Below are positions 8,510 through 16,899 of a stretch of 49,387 nucleotides of DNA, piece by piece. Made by a program: the position numbers and the translations under genes. The number at the start of each line of letters is the position of its first letter. Within the stretch, counting starts at the first letter, position 1. Source of the DNA: Pseudomonas sp. CBZ-4. Its GTDB lineage: Bacteria; Pseudomonadota; Gammaproteobacteria; Pseudomonadales; Pseudomonadaceae. The stretch lies in contig NZ_ANNV01000170.1 of the NCBI RefSeq assembly GCF_000346755.1, positions 1-49,387 on the forward strand, read 5' to 3'. A model generated the notes under the pieces. It saw nothing but the letters and a program-made list of their open reading frames with translations, did no database searches and had not been told where the DNA came from.

Positions 8510-9289
8510 TCAGGCGTTGGTTGACGCAGCATCCGCGTCGCGTTGCATCGCCCGCTTTCGACAGGCGGTGCCAAATGCCTGGAAGATCGCGAGATAGTGC
8601 GGGTTAGAGCTTACCTGCCATTCGGGGTGCCATTGCACTCCTAAAGCAAAAGCCTTGCCCGCTGTTACAGAAAAAGCTTCGATCAGGCCATCCGGCGCAG
8701 TGGCTTCGACCTGCAAGCCGGGCGCCAGGCGGTCAACGCCCTGACTGTGGATCGAGTTGACCTGAATCGTCGGCGGCAAGCCCAGGCTGGCCAAAACGCC
8801 GTTCGGCGCAATCGCCACGGCGTGCGCCGGGCCGTACTGGATCGCCAGCGGCTGGGTGTCGTCTTCGCGGTGGTCCATCATGCCGGGCACTTCATGAACC
8901 TTCTGGTGCAGGCTGCCGCCAAAGGCCACGTTCATCTCCTGGAAACCCCGGCAGATGCCCAGCACCGGCACACCCGCCGCAATCGCGGCACGCAGCAGCG
9001 GCAGCGTGGTCTGGTCCCGTGCAGAATCATGAGCAGTCCCGGGCGCGCTGGCCGGACCGTCGTAGTGAAAGGGTTCGATATTGGAGGGGGAGCCGGTAAA
9101 TAGAATGCCGTCCAGACCGTCAAGAATATTGGCCGGTTCGAACAAATCCCCAAGGGACGGAATGATCAATGGCAAGCCCTTGGCAGCGGTGGCCACTGCA
9201 CGGACGTATTTGTCGCCACTGATGTGATAAGCATGCAGACCGACCTGTTTGGAGCAGGCGGTGACGCCGATTAACGGCAGGCGAGACAT
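8510..9289 (-). CDS. spuA: Gamma-glutamyl-gamma-aminobutyrate hydrolase SpuA (PuuD-like)
   Basis: Class I glutamine-amidotransferase-like hydrolase, 259 residues, expected to split the gamma-glutamyl bond and release GABA and glutamate at the end of the pathway. The nucleophile elbow GICRG places the catalytic Cys at 113, and QWHPEW supplies His221 and Glu223 of the triad. First gene of the minus-strand operon; GGGGTG precedes its ATG by a few bases. The family also includes CTP- or GMP-synthase amidotransferase domains, but here the domain stands alone, as in PuuD. Confidence 0.92.
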   Translation of the reverse strand: MSRLPLIGVTACSKQVGLHAYHISGDKYVRAVATAAKGLPLIIPSLGDLFEPANILDGLDGILFTGSPSNIEPFHYDGPASAPGTAHDSARDQTTLPLLRAAIAAGVPVLGICRGFQEMNVAFGGSLHQKVHEVPGMMDHREDDTQPLAIQYGPAHAVAIAPNGVLASLGLPPTIQVNSIHSQGVDRLAPGLQVEATAPDGLIEAFSVTAGKAFALGVQWHPEWQVSSNPHYLAIFQAFGTACRKRAMQRDADAASTNA

Positions 9290-9442
9290 GAAGCACCCCG
9301 GTATTATTGCTGTTATGGGTTTGAATCGAGCTTAGCCTTGTTCATTTTTTTACACAACACCCCCGTAAAAAATCCTACACGGCCCGCTCAAGCCCGCGAG
9401 TCCTACTCGCTTCAAACCGATAAAACCGCCCCAAAACGCCGC

Positions 9443-9467
9443 AAAAAAGCCCTCGCGGCGCTTTTTT
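9443..9467 (+). other. Hairpin with A/T tracts upstream of spuI
   Basis: AAAAAAGC (9443-9450) and GCTTTTTT (9460-9467) pair around a nine-base loop, and CGCCGC/GCGGCG (9438-9443 and 9455-9460) offers a competing pairing. GCCCT/AGGGC nearby gives a third. It resembles an intrinsic terminator or attenuator read toward spuI, which is unexpected between two divergent genes. Confidence 0.4.
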
Positions 9468-9528
9468 AGGGCAAAAAAGGCCTCGCTTGACTTCGGCATG
9501 CCGTTCGGGTTGACTGAAACCAGAAAAG

Positions 9529-9541
9529 ATCAATGATTGAT
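9529..9541. promoter_or_regulatory. 13-base palindrome upstream of spuI
   Basis: ATCAAT-G-ATTGAT is a perfect palindrome 27 bases before the spuI start, inside an AT-rich stretch. TTGACT (9510-9515) lies just upstream and could be a -35 box. The position suits an operator for spuI; which regulator binds is unknown. The full divergent spacer is 9290-9567. Confidence 0.45.
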
Positions 9542-9567
9542 ATTTTTAACAACAAAGGTGTTGCATC

Positions 9568-10944
9568 ATGTCGGTACCCCCGCGTGCCGTTCAGCTTAAC
9601 GAAGCGAACGCGTTCCTTAAGGATCATCCTGAGGTTCTGTACGTAGACCTTCTAATTGCGGATATGAATGGTGTGGTGCGCGGCAAGCGCATCGAACGCA
9701 CCAGCCTCCACAAGGTTTACGAGAAGGGCATTAACCTGCCTGCCTCTTTATTTGCCCTGGATATCAACGGCTCGACGGTGGAAAGCACCGGCCTGGGTCT
9801 GGACATCGGTGATGCTGACCGAATCTGTTATCCGATCCCTGACACCCTGTGCAATGAACCCTGGCAAAAGCGCCCAACCGCGCAACTGCTGATGACCATG
9901 CACGAACTTGAAGGTGAACCTTTCTTCGCCGATCCGCGCGAAGTGCTCCGCCAAGTTGTAAGCAAATTTGACGACCTCGGTCTGACCATCTGCGCCGCCT
10001 TCGAGCTTGAGTTCTACCTGATCGACCAGGAGAACGTGAACGGCCGCCCACAACCGCCCCGCTCGCCGATCTCCGGCAAACGCCCGCACTCGACACAGGT
10101 CTACCTGATCGACGACCTCGACGAATACGTCGATTGCCTCCAGGACATCCTGGAAGGTGCGAAGGAGCAAGGCATCCCGGCCGACGCCATCGTCAAGGAA
10201 AGTGCCCCGGCGCAGTTCGAAGTGAACCTGCACCACGTCGCCGACCCGATCAAGGCTTGCGACTACGCGGTACTGCTCAAGCGCCTGATCAAGAACATCG
10301 CCTACGACCATGAGATGGACACCACCTTCATGGCCAAGCCTTACCCAGGCCAGGCAGGCAACGGTTTGCACGTGCACATCTCCATTCTGGACAAGGACGG
10401 CAAGAACATCTTTGCCAGCGAGGATCCCGAGCAGAACGCCGCATTGCGCCACGCAATCGGCGGTGTGCTGGAGACCCTGCCCGCCCAAATGGCGTTCCTG
10501 TGCCCCAACGTCAACTCCTACCGTCGTTTCGGCGCACAGTTCTACGTGCCGAACTCGCCGTGCTGGGGCCTGGACAACCGCACCGTGGCGATTCGCGTAC
10601 CGACCGGCTCGTCCGACGCCGTACGTATCGAACACCGTGTCGCCGGCGCCGACGCCAACCCTTACCTGCTGATGGCCTCGGTCCTGGCAGGCGTGCACCA
10701 CGGCCTGACCAACCAGATCGAGCCCGGCGCACCGGTGGAAGGCAACAGCTACGAGCAGAACGAACAGAGCCTGCCAAACAACCTGCGTGATGCCCTGCGC
10801 GAGTTGGATGACAGCGAGGTGATGGCCAAGTACATCGATCCTAAATACATCGATATCTTCGTCGCCTGTAAGGAAAGTGAGCTGGAAGAGTTTGAACACT
10901 CCATCTCCGACCTTGAGTACAACTGGTACCTGCATACCGTCTAA
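9568..10944 (+). CDS. spuI: Gamma-glutamylpolyamine synthetase SpuI (glutamine synthetase family)
   Basis: Second glutamine-synthetase-fold ligase of the polyamine locus, 458 residues, transcribed away from spuABCDEFGH. An AAAGGTG ribosome site lies eight bases before the ATG. The IEHRVAGADANPYLL stretch and the N-terminal VVRGKRIERTSL region match the GlnA4/PuuA-type subgroup. In P. aeruginosa the matching gene at the same divergent position is spuI, needed for gamma-glutamylation of amines; substrate preference relative to SpuB cannot be read from sequence. A stem-loop with a T-run follows the gene, so it is probably a single-gene transcript. Confidence 0.9.
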   Translation: MSVPPRAVQLNEANAFLKDHPEVLYVDLLIADMNGVVRGKRIERTSLHKVYEKGINLPASLFALDINGSTVESTGLGLDIGDADRICYPIPDTLCNEPWQKRPTAQLLMTMHELEGEPFFADPREVLRQVVSKFDDLGLTICAAFELEFYLIDQENVNGRPQPPRSPISGKRPHSTQVYLIDDLDEYVDCLQDILEGAKEQGIPADAIVKESAPAQFEVNLHHVADPIKACDYAVLLKRLIKNIAYDHEMDTTFMAKPYPGQAGNGLHVHISILDKDGKNIFASEDPEQNAALRHAIGGVLETLPAQMAFLCPNVNSYRRFGAQFYVPNSPCWGLDNRTVAIRVPTGSSDAVRIEHRVAGADANPYLLMASVLAGVHHGLTNQIEPGAPVEGNSYEQNEQSLPNNLRDALRELDDSEVMAKYIDPKYIDIFVACKESELEEFEHSISDLEYNWYLHTV

Positions 10945-10963
10945 ACGGCGGCTGCATTAAAAG

Positions 10964-10997
10964 AACGCCGCAGGCTTTTGGTCTGGGGCGTTTTTTT
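10964..10997 (+). terminator. Intrinsic terminator of spuI
   Basis: AACGCC pairs with GGCGTT, extended by CAG/CTG across a G-G mismatch, and is followed by seven T residues. It begins 20 bases after the spuI stop codon. Confidence 0.75.
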
Positions 10998-11029
10998 ATG
11001 GTTTTTTCCAGGTAGACCGAGGTGGATTC

Positions 11030-11107
11030 ATCGCAGGCAAGCCAGCTCCCACATTTTGATCTGTGAACACATTCAAGTGTGGGAGCTGGCTTGCCTGCGA
11101 TGGCGGC
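11030..11107. repeat. REP doublet between spuI and tetR-type gene
   Basis: Two inverted REP elements of the GCAGGC/GCCAGC subtype with the cccaca/tgtggg ends facing inward. The loop (ttttgatctgtgaacaca) is nearly the same as that of the doublet at 11821-11900, on the other side of the regulator gene. Confidence 0.88.
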
Positions 11108-11165
11108 CTTGAAGACAACACCCATTACTGCTCATACAATGCCCCCTGCCTTGTAGGAGACATCC

Positions 11166-11795
11166 ATGACCACCCGCCCCGCCGCCCCTCGCAAACCCCG
11201 TGCCCGCAGCCAGGCACGGATCGACGCGATCCTCGACGCCGCCCGCACCTTGCTGGCTGCCGAAGGCGTGGCCAGTTTGTCGATCTACAGCGTGGCCGAG
11301 CGCGCGCAGATCCCGCCGTCGTCGGTGTATCACTTTTTCGCCAGCGTGCCGGCGCTGCTGGAAGCGTTGACGGCAGATGTCCACGCCGCCTTCCGCGCGG
11401 CGATCCAGGCCCCCATCGACCATGCTTCACTCAAGCACTGGCGGGACCTGTCCTACATCGTTGAACAGCGCATGCTGACCATCTACGACCACGACGCCGC
11501 CGCACGCCAGTTGATCCTGGCGCAGCATGGGCTGACGGAAGTGACCCAGGCGGATCGTCAGCATGATCTGGAATTGGGCGACCTGATGCTGACCGTGTTC
11601 AACCGGCACTTTGACGTGCCGACACTGCCAACCGATGTGGATGTGTTTGCCTTGGCGCTGGAGCTGAGCGATCGCGTGTATGCGCGTTCGGTGCATCAGC
11701 ATGGGCTGATCACGCCGCGCATGGCGGAGGAAGGGATGCGGGTGTTTGATGCTTACGTGGGGCTGTATTTGCCGGCTTATCTGCCTAAGCGTTGA
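11166..11795 (+). CDS. TetR/AcrR-family transcriptional regulator
   Basis: DNA-binding regulator of 209 residues. An Arg/Lys-rich arm (residues 1-20) precedes the TetR helix-turn-helix at about 40-59 (SIYSVAERAQIPPSSVYHFF). The remainder is helical, as expected of a ligand-binding domain, but no ligand can be named. TAGGAGA lies five bases before the ATG. It sits alone between spuI and the ssu operon, with a REP doublet on each side, so its target is not obvious; candidates are its own promoter, spuI or the ssu genes. No recognition site was identified. Confidence 0.85.
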   Translation: MTTRPAAPRKPRARSQARIDAILDAARTLLAAEGVASLSIYSVAERAQIPPSSVYHFFASVPALLEALTADVHAAFRAAIQAPIDHASLKHWRDLSYIVEQRMLTIYDHDAAARQLILAQHGLTEVTQADRQHDLELGDLMLTVFNRHFDVPTLPTDVDVFALALELSDRVYARSVHQHGLITPRMAEEGMRVFDAYVGLYLPAYLPKR

Positions 11796-11820
11796 GTCTT
11801 GTGGTGGCTGGGCTGGCCTC

Positions 11821-11900
11821 ATCGCAGGCACGCCAGCTCCCACATTTTGATTTGTGAATACAGTCAAATGTGGGAGCGGGCTTGCCCGCGATGACGGCCT
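11821..11900. repeat. REP doublet between tetR-type gene and ssuF
   Basis: Inverted REP pair with inward-facing cccaca/tgtggg ends. Unusually its two arms are of different subtype: the left is GCAGGC-AC-GCCAGC and the right is GCGGGC-TT-GCCCGC. The loop is almost that of the doublet at 11030. It separates two convergent genes. Confidence 0.88.
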
Positions 11901-11915
11901 CAATTACGCCGCCAA

Positions 11916-12131
11916 TCACAACTTGGCAATCGACACCTCAGTCGACTTAACAAACGCAATCACCTCACTGCCAATCACCAATTCCAGCTCTTTGACCGAG
12001 CGCGTGGTGATCACCGAAGTGACGATACCCGACGCCGTCTGCACATCGATTTCCGACAGCACGTCGCCTTCGACGATTTCCTTGATGGTGCCTTTGAACT
12101 GGTTACGTACGTTGATCGCTTTAATAGTCAT
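11916..12131 (-). CDS. ssuF: Molbindin-like TOBE-domain protein SsuF
   Basis: A 71-residue protein starting MTIKAINVRNQFKG that is a single TOBE/Mop domain, the small fold that binds molybdate in molbindins. The reading frame is open 53 codons further upstream, but that part lies in ssuB and the spacing fits the ATG at 12131. It closes the minus-strand ssu series, 28 bases after ssuB. In P. putida the matching gene, ssuF, is needed for growth on sulfonates, though its biochemical job is unclear. The family call is firm; oxyanion binding here is inferred. Confidence 0.88.
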   Translation of the reverse strand: MTIKAINVRNQFKGTIKEIVEGDVLSEIDVQTASGIVTSVITTRSVKELELVIGSEVIAFVKSTEVSIAKL

Positions 12132-12159
12132 GTCGTTCTCTCTTCGTGGGACGCGTGAG

Positions 12160-12966
12160 TTATTGAGCCCAACGCAATTGCGTAGGCAGCGGTGAAACAG
12201 GTTCGGGTTCCGGTGGCGTGCCGGGCAGCGACAGCACACGGTTGAGCACTTCGGCTTCCAACGCGGCCAGGCGATGTGAGCCGCGAGCACGTGGGCGTGG
12301 CAGGTCTACGATCAGGTCCAGGCCGATTTCGCCGTCTTCGATCAAGATCACCCGGTCGGCAATCGCCACGGCTTCGCTGACGTCGTGGGTGACCAACAAC
12401 ACGGTGAAACCGTGTTTCTGCCAAAGGTTTTCGATCAGTTGCTGCATCTCGATGCGGGTCAGCGCATCCAGCGCGCCCAACGGCTCGTCGAGCAACAGCA
12501 AACGCGGCTGGTGGATAAGAGCACGGGCCAGTGCCACGCGTTGCTTCTGGCCACCAGACAACGCCGCCGGCCACTCATTGGCGCGTTCGGCCAGGCCTAC
12601 TGCTTCCAGGGCTTCCAAGGCTTTTGGGCGCCAGTTGCCTTTAAGGCCCAGGCCGACGTTGTCGATGATCTTTTTCCACGGCAGCAGGCGCGCTTCCTGG
12701 AACATCAACCGCGTGTCTTCAAGCGCTTCGCTCAGCGGCGCGGAGCCGGCCAGCAGCTCGCCGCCGCTGGCTTTGTCCAAACCAGCCAACAGGCGCAGCA
12801 AGGTACTTTTGCCGCAACCGCTGCGGCCGACCACGGCCACGAACTGGCCCGCCGGAATATGCAGATCAATCTCTTTGAGCACTTCCCGCGCACCAAAGGC
12901 CTTGCGCAGTTTGCGCACCGCCAACGGGATGCCCTTGAGCAGGCGCGGAGGTTGTTGAGCCGTCAT
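12160..12966 (-). CDS. ssuB: Aliphatic sulfonate ABC transporter ATP-binding protein SsuB
   Basis: ATPase of the alkanesulfonate importer, 268 residues from the ATG at 12966, which overlaps the ssuC stop. A longer in-frame ORF upstream (to 13182) is only ssuC read in another frame. Walker A GRSGCGKS is at 48-55, signature LSGGQ at 136-140 and Walker B LLLLDEP directly after. Length and motifs match nitrate/sulfonate/taurine-type ATPases. Taurine (TauB) is excluded by the adjacent ssuD and ssuE rather than by this protein itself. Confidence 0.93.
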   Translation of the reverse strand: MTAQQPPRLLKGIPLAVRKLRKAFGAREVLKEIDLHIPAGQFVAVVGRSGCGKSTLLRLLAGLDKASGGELLAGSAPLSEALEDTRLMFQEARLLPWKKIIDNVGLGLKGNWRPKALEALEAVGLAERANEWPAALSGGQKQRVALARALIHQPRLLLLDEPLGALDALTRIEMQQLIENLWQKHGFTVLLVTHDVSEAVAIADRVILIEDGEIGLDLIVDLPRPRARGSHRLAALEAEVLNRVLSLPGTPPEPEPVSPLPTQLRWAQ

Positions 12967-13751
12967 GCCGCACCTCCTTTGTTCACTTGATACGCCGGAT
13001 GCCAGCGCAACCACACACGCTCCAGGCCGCGGGCGGCGAGGTCGGCGAGCTTGCCGAGGATGGCGTACATGACAATCGCCAGCACCACCACGTCGGTCTG
13101 CAGGAATTCCCGGGCGTTCATCGCCAGGTAACCGATACCGGAGCTGGCCGAAATGGTTTCCGCCACGATCAACGTCAGCCACATAAAGCCCAGGGCAAAG
13201 CGCACGCCCACGAGGATCGACGGCAGCGCGCCCGGCAGGATCACCTGGCGGAACAGGCTGAAGCCGGACAAACCGTAGCTGCGCGACATTTCCACCAACG
13301 CCGGGTCGACGTTGCGAATGCCGTGGTAGGTGTTGAGGTAGATCGGGAACAGCGTGCCGAGGGCGACGAGGAAAATCTTCGCCGTCTCGTCAATGCCGAA
13401 CCACAGGATCACCAGCGGAATCAACGCCAGGTGCGGCACGTTGCGGATCATCTGCACCGAGCTGTCCAGCAGGCGCTCGCCCCACTTCGACAGGCCGGTG
13501 ATAAAGCCCAGGGCCAGGCCGATGCTGCCGCCGATGACAAAACCCAGGCCCGCGCGCCAGCCACTGATGGCCAAGTGCGTCCAGATCTCGCCGCTGGCGA
13601 CCAGGTGGACGCCCGCTGCGATCACCGCGCTCGGCGCCGGCAGAATGCGCGTGGACAACCAACCGGCCGACACCGACAACTGCCATATCGCCAGCAACAG
13701 AATCGGCAGCACCCAAGGCGCCACGCGATGGCTCAATTTTTCATAGTTCAT
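12963..13751 (-). CDS. ssuC: Aliphatic sulfonate ABC transporter permease SsuC
   Basis: Inner-membrane permease, 262 residues, about six membrane segments starting at about residue 12. The ATPase-docking loop is seen in VEMSRSYGLSGFSLFRQVILP-type sequence near the middle, as in the SsuC/TauC/NrtB family. It overlaps ssuB by four bases and follows ssuD by eight, so all three are in one transcript. It pairs with SsuA (periplasm) and SsuB (cytoplasm). Confidence 0.93.
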   Translation of the reverse strand: MNYEKLSHRVAPWVLPILLLAIWQLSVSAGWLSTRILPAPSAVIAAGVHLVASGEIWTHLAISGWRAGLGFVIGGSIGLALGFITGLSKWGERLLDSSVQMIRNVPHLALIPLVILWFGIDETAKIFLVALGTLFPIYLNTYHGIRNVDPALVEMSRSYGLSGFSLFRQVILPGALPSILVGVRFALGFMWLTLIVAETISASSGIGYLAMNAREFLQTDVVVLAIVMYAILGKLADLAARGLERVWLRWHPAYQVNKGGAA

Positions 13752-13759
13752 GGGCTGCC

Positions 13760-14908
13760 TCAGCTCGCCGACGCAGCTTTGGGAAGGATGTCGTTGGCGA
13801 CCATTTCGCCGAACGGGCTCACATACCCGGCGCCCTTGGGCAGCTCGGGACGTTCGATATCCAAGTGGGGGAACAGCAATTCGGCGACGCGATACGACTC
13901 TTCCAGGTGTGGATAACCGGAGAAGATAAAGGTGTCGATGCCCAGCGCCGCGTATTCATTTACCCGCGCCGCCACGGTTGGGCCATCGCCCACCAGCGCA
14001 GTGCCGGCGCCGCCACGCACCAGGCCGACGCCGGCCCACAGGTTGGGGCTGACTTCGAGGTTGTCGCGGCTGCCGCCGTGCAAGGCCGCCATGCGCTGCT
14101 GGCCCACCGAGTCGAAGCGCGACAGCGAGGCCTGGGCGCGGGCGATGGTGTCGTCGTCCACATGGGAGATCAGTTTGTCGGCGGCCTGCCATGCCTCTTC
14201 GTTGGTTTCGCGCACGATCACATGCAGGCGGATACCGAAGCGCAAGGTGCGTCCGAGGTTCTCGGCCTTGGCCCGTACTTGCGCAATTTTCTCTGCAACG
14301 GCCGCCGGCGGCTCGCCCCAGGTCAGCACCATTTCCACTTGTTCGGCTGCCAGATCCTGGGCCGCTTCGGAGGAACCGCCAAAGTACAGCGGCGGACGCG
14401 GTTGCTGGATCGGCGGATAGAGCAACTTGGCACCTTTGACGCTGATGTGCTCGCCGTCGTAATCCACGGTTTCGCCTTCCAGCACGCGGCGCCAGATGCG
14501 GGTGAATTCCACCGAGGCCTGATAACGCTCTTCGTGGCTGAGGAACAAGCCATCGCCCGCCAGTTCTTCCGGGTCACCGCCGGTGACCAGGTTGAACAAC
14601 GCACGCCCGCCGGACAGGCGGTCGAGGGTCGCAGCCTGACGCGCGGCCACCGTCGGCGAAATGATGCCGGGGCGCAGGGCGACGAGGAATTTCAAACGCT
14701 GGGTCACCGGGATCAGCGACGCCGCCACCAGCCACGAATCCTCGCAGGAACGCCCGGTGGGGATCAGTACCCCGCCGAAGCCCAGGCGATCAGCGGCCTG
14801 GGCCACTTGCTGCAAATAACCGTGATCAACGGCGCGAGCGCCTTCGGCGGTGCCAAGGTAATGGCCGTCGCCGTGGGTAGGCAGGAACCAGAAAATATTG
14901 AGGCTCAT
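13760..14908 (-). CDS. ssuD: FMNH2-dependent alkanesulfonate monooxygenase SsuD
   Basis: Cytoplasmic flavin-dependent monooxygenase, 382 residues, which uses FMNH2 from SsuE and oxygen to split alkanesulfonates to aldehyde and sulfite. It belongs to the bacterial luciferase-like superfamily: the N-terminal IFWFLPTHGDGHYLG and the GGSSEAAQDLAAEQVEMVLTWGEP-region are typical of SsuD. The start at 14908 (MSLNIFWFLPTHG) is preferred over the upstream ATG at 14950 because it matches known SsuD N-termini. It lies between ssuA and ssuC with short gaps. Length fits E. coli SsuD (381). Confidence 0.95.
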   Translation of the reverse strand: MSLNIFWFLPTHGDGHYLGTAEGARAVDHGYLQQVAQAADRLGFGGVLIPTGRSCEDSWLVAASLIPVTQRLKFLVALRPGIISPTVAARQAATLDRLSGGRALFNLVTGGDPEELAGDGLFLSHEERYQASVEFTRIWRRVLEGETVDYDGEHISVKGAKLLYPPIQQPRPPLYFGGSSEAAQDLAAEQVEMVLTWGEPPAAVAEKIAQVRAKAENLGRTLRFGIRLHVIVRETNEEAWQAADKLISHVDDDTIARAQASLSRFDSVGQQRMAALHGGSRDNLEVSPNLWAGVGLVRGGAGTALVGDGPTVAARVNEYAALGIDTFIFSGYPHLEESYRVAELLFPHLDIERPELPKGAGYVSPFGEMVANDILPKAASAS

Positions 14909-14933
14909 GGAGTTGTCTCCTGAAGTAGTCGGA

Positions 14934-15902
14934 TTACGGCGCTTTGGCAACGGCGGCGGGTGGCGTCCAGATCACGTCCTTGATGCTCAAGGGTTTCGGG
15001 ATCAATTTGAGTTGGTAGAAGGTGTCGGCGATTTTTTGCTGGGCGGCGACCACTTGCGGCGTGAGGAACAGCGCGCCGTAGCCTTGGCGTTTCACCGAGG
15101 TCAGGGTGATGTCAGCCGGCAGGCCGAGCAGCGGCGCGACTTGATCGGTGACTTCCTGCTGGTTGGCCTTGGACCATTCGCCCACGGCGCGCACTTCCTC
15201 GATCAGGGCCTTGACCACTTCCGGGTGTTTTTCCGCGTAAGGCTTGGTGGCCAGGTAGAACTGATGGTTGTCGGCGATGCCGGTGCCGTCACGCAGGGTG
15301 CGCGCTTGCAGTTGTTTCTCGGCGGCGGCCTGGTACGGGTCCCAGATCACCCAGGCGTCCACGCTGCCACGTTCGAACGCGGCACGAGCGTCGGCGGGCG
15401 GCAGGAAGACGGTCTGCACGTCGGTGTATTTAAGGCCCGCGTCTTCCAGCGCACGCACCAGCAGGTAGTGCACGTTGGAGCCTTTGTTGAGCACGATTTT
15501 CTTGCCCTTGAGCTCGGCCACCGATTTGATCGGCGAGTCTTTCGGCACCAGGATCGCTTCGCTGGTCGGCGCCGGCGGCTCGTAGGCGACGTAGAGCAGA
15601 TCGGCGCCAGCCGCCTGGGCAAACACCGGTGGGGTTTCGCCGGTGACGCCAAAGTCGATGGAGCCGACGTTGAGGCCTTCAAGCAATTGCGGGCCGCCTG
15701 GGAACTCGGTCCACTGCACGTTCACGCCCTGGGCAGCGAGGCGCTTCTCCAGCGTGCCCTTGGCCTTGAGCAGCACCAGCGTGCCGTATTTCTGATAACC
15801 GATCCGCAGGGTCTCGGCGGCTTGGGCTTGAACAATGGCGCCGAAGGACACAGCCGCAGCAAACAGTGCGACCAGACCACGACGCAAGATGACAGTGCGC
15901 AT
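14934..15902 (-). CDS. ssuA: Periplasmic aliphatic sulfonate-binding protein SsuA
   Basis: Periplasmic receptor of the sulfonate importer, 322 residues from the ATG at 15902. A basic start (MRTVILRRG), a hydrophobic core and an AQA-A cleavage site near residue 28 form a clear signal peptide. The mature part opens with ETLRIGYQKYGTL, typical of SsuA/TauA-type binding proteins. An in-frame ATG six codons upstream is less likely because it would put Glu in the signal n-region. It lies between ssuE and ssuD, separated by 95 and 25 bases. Confidence 0.93.
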   Translation of the reverse strand: MRTVILRRGLVALFAAAVSFGAIVQAQAAETLRIGYQKYGTLVLLKAKGTLEKRLAAQGVNVQWTEFPGGPQLLEGLNVGSIDFGVTGETPPVFAQAAGADLLYVAYEPPAPTSEAILVPKDSPIKSVAELKGKKIVLNKGSNVHYLLVRALEDAGLKYTDVQTVFLPPADARAAFERGSVDAWVIWDPYQAAAEKQLQARTLRDGTGIADNHQFYLATKPYAEKHPEVVKALIEEVRAVGEWSKANQQEVTDQVAPLLGLPADITLTSVKRQGYGALFLTPQVVAAQQKIADTFYQLKLIPKPLSIKDVIWTPPAAVAKAP

Positions 15903-15997
15903 GGCGCTCTCTCCAATCAATGCGTTTAGGGGGTTGGCTGCACCTGCTTGGCCGTTGGCGGCTGAGTAAGGTGAGTACTTCCAGGTTTCGATGTGGC

Positions 15998-16591
15998 TTA
16001 AATGCTCCAGCGAGCACTCAACAAACGTTCATTCAACAGATTCGGGTCCAGCGGTTTCGGGCGACGGGCCATGGCGCCGTAGAGCGTTTCCAGGGCCTCG
16101 TGCAAGCGCTGCTCGAGCACCGGCACCAACTGCGCCTGGGCGCTGCCTTCGGCGTAGGCGATCTGGCTGTCTTCGGCAAAGATGCCGTGGAGCAATTCCT
16201 GGGCCTTGAGCGCCGACAGCACCGGCTTCAAGGCGTAATCCACCGCGAGCATGTGGGCGATGCTGCCGCCGGTGGCCATTGGCAACACGATCTTGTGGGC
16301 CAGGGCGCGCTCGGGCAGCAGGTCGAGTACAGTCTTCAACGCACCGGAGAACGACGCCTTGTACACCGGCGTGGCAATCACCAGGCCATCGGCGTTGGCG
16401 ACTTGCTGCAACAGGTCGATGACCTTGGGGCTGTCGAAGCGCGCGTGCAGCAAGTCTTCAGCCGGGAAGTCCCGTATCTGGTAACTCACCACTTCCACGC
16501 CTTTGTCTTGTAGCCACTGACGGGTTTTTTCCAGCAAGACCCCGGAGCGGGAACGCTGGCTGGGACTGCCTCCAAGTGTTACGACCAACAT
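15998..16591 (-). CDS. ssuE: NAD(P)H-dependent FMN reductase SsuE
   Basis: Flavodoxin-like FMN reductase, 197 residues, supplying FMNH2 to SsuD. The N-terminal VTLGGSPSQRSRS loop is the FMN phosphate-binding motif of the family, and the helix with LVIATPVYKASFSGALK is the usual second FMN contact. It is the first gene of the ssuEADCBF operon. The AT-rich region upstream carries a motif shared with the lsfA promoter. Length is slightly over that of E. coli SsuE (191). Confidence 0.94.
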   Translation of the reverse strand: MLVVTLGGSPSQRSRSGVLLEKTRQWLQDKGVEVVSYQIRDFPAEDLLHARFDSPKVIDLLQQVANADGLVIATPVYKASFSGALKTVLDLLPERALAHKIVLPMATGGSIAHMLAVDYALKPVLSALKAQELLHGIFAEDSQIAYAEGSAQAQLVPVLEQRLHEALETLYGAMARRPKPLDPNLLNERLLSARWSI

Positions 16592-16743
16592 GCAGGAATT
16601 CCTTGAGCTAGTGCCGGCGGTTCGCTGTGTGGCGATGGCGCCAAGATGGGACAGACCATATCAGCAGATTTATATATCTTTAAATCTTATTTTTTCATGT
16701 GTTTATTCTTTAAATGCATATGGGCTGTATGAAACGCCGGGCG
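16592..16743 (-). promoter_or_regulatory. ssuE: AT-rich promoter region of ssuE
   Basis: A markedly AT-rich block stands out against GC-rich surroundings. On the minus strand it contains TATATAAA-type -10 candidates, and ATTTAAAGAATAAA at 16702-16715. A matching motif (ATTTAAAAAGAATAAAT, opposite orientation relative to the gene) is in front of lsfA. AT-rich sites of this kind are typical of CysB-controlled sulfur-starvation promoters, which is an inference here. Confidence 0.5.
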
Positions 16744-16768
16744 AAAAAAAAGGCCGTGGAAACGGCCT
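16744..16768 (-). terminator. Intrinsic terminator after lsfA
   Basis: AGGCCGT (16751-16757) and ACGGCCT (16762-16768) pair around a four-base loop, with a run of A on the plus strand giving eight T residues on the minus strand. It lies about 130 bases after the lsfA stop, with a REP doublet between, and shields the ssuE promoter. Confidence 0.75.
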
Positions 16769-16823
16769 GAAAACCCCTGCATTGTGAGACGGGTCCTGCT
16801 TGATGGAGGTGGTGTCTGGACTG

Positions 16824-16899
16824 GCGCTATCGCGGGCAAGCCCGCTCCCACAGTTGACCGCATTCCCCTGTGGGAGCGGGCTTGCCCGCGATGGCGGTA
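16824..16899. repeat. REP doublet at the end of lsfA
   Basis: Two inverted REPs of the perfect GCGGGC/GCCCGC subtype with inward-facing cccaca/tgtggg ends and the ttgaccgcattcc loop. The right arm ends directly against the lsfA stop codon. Confidence 0.9.
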
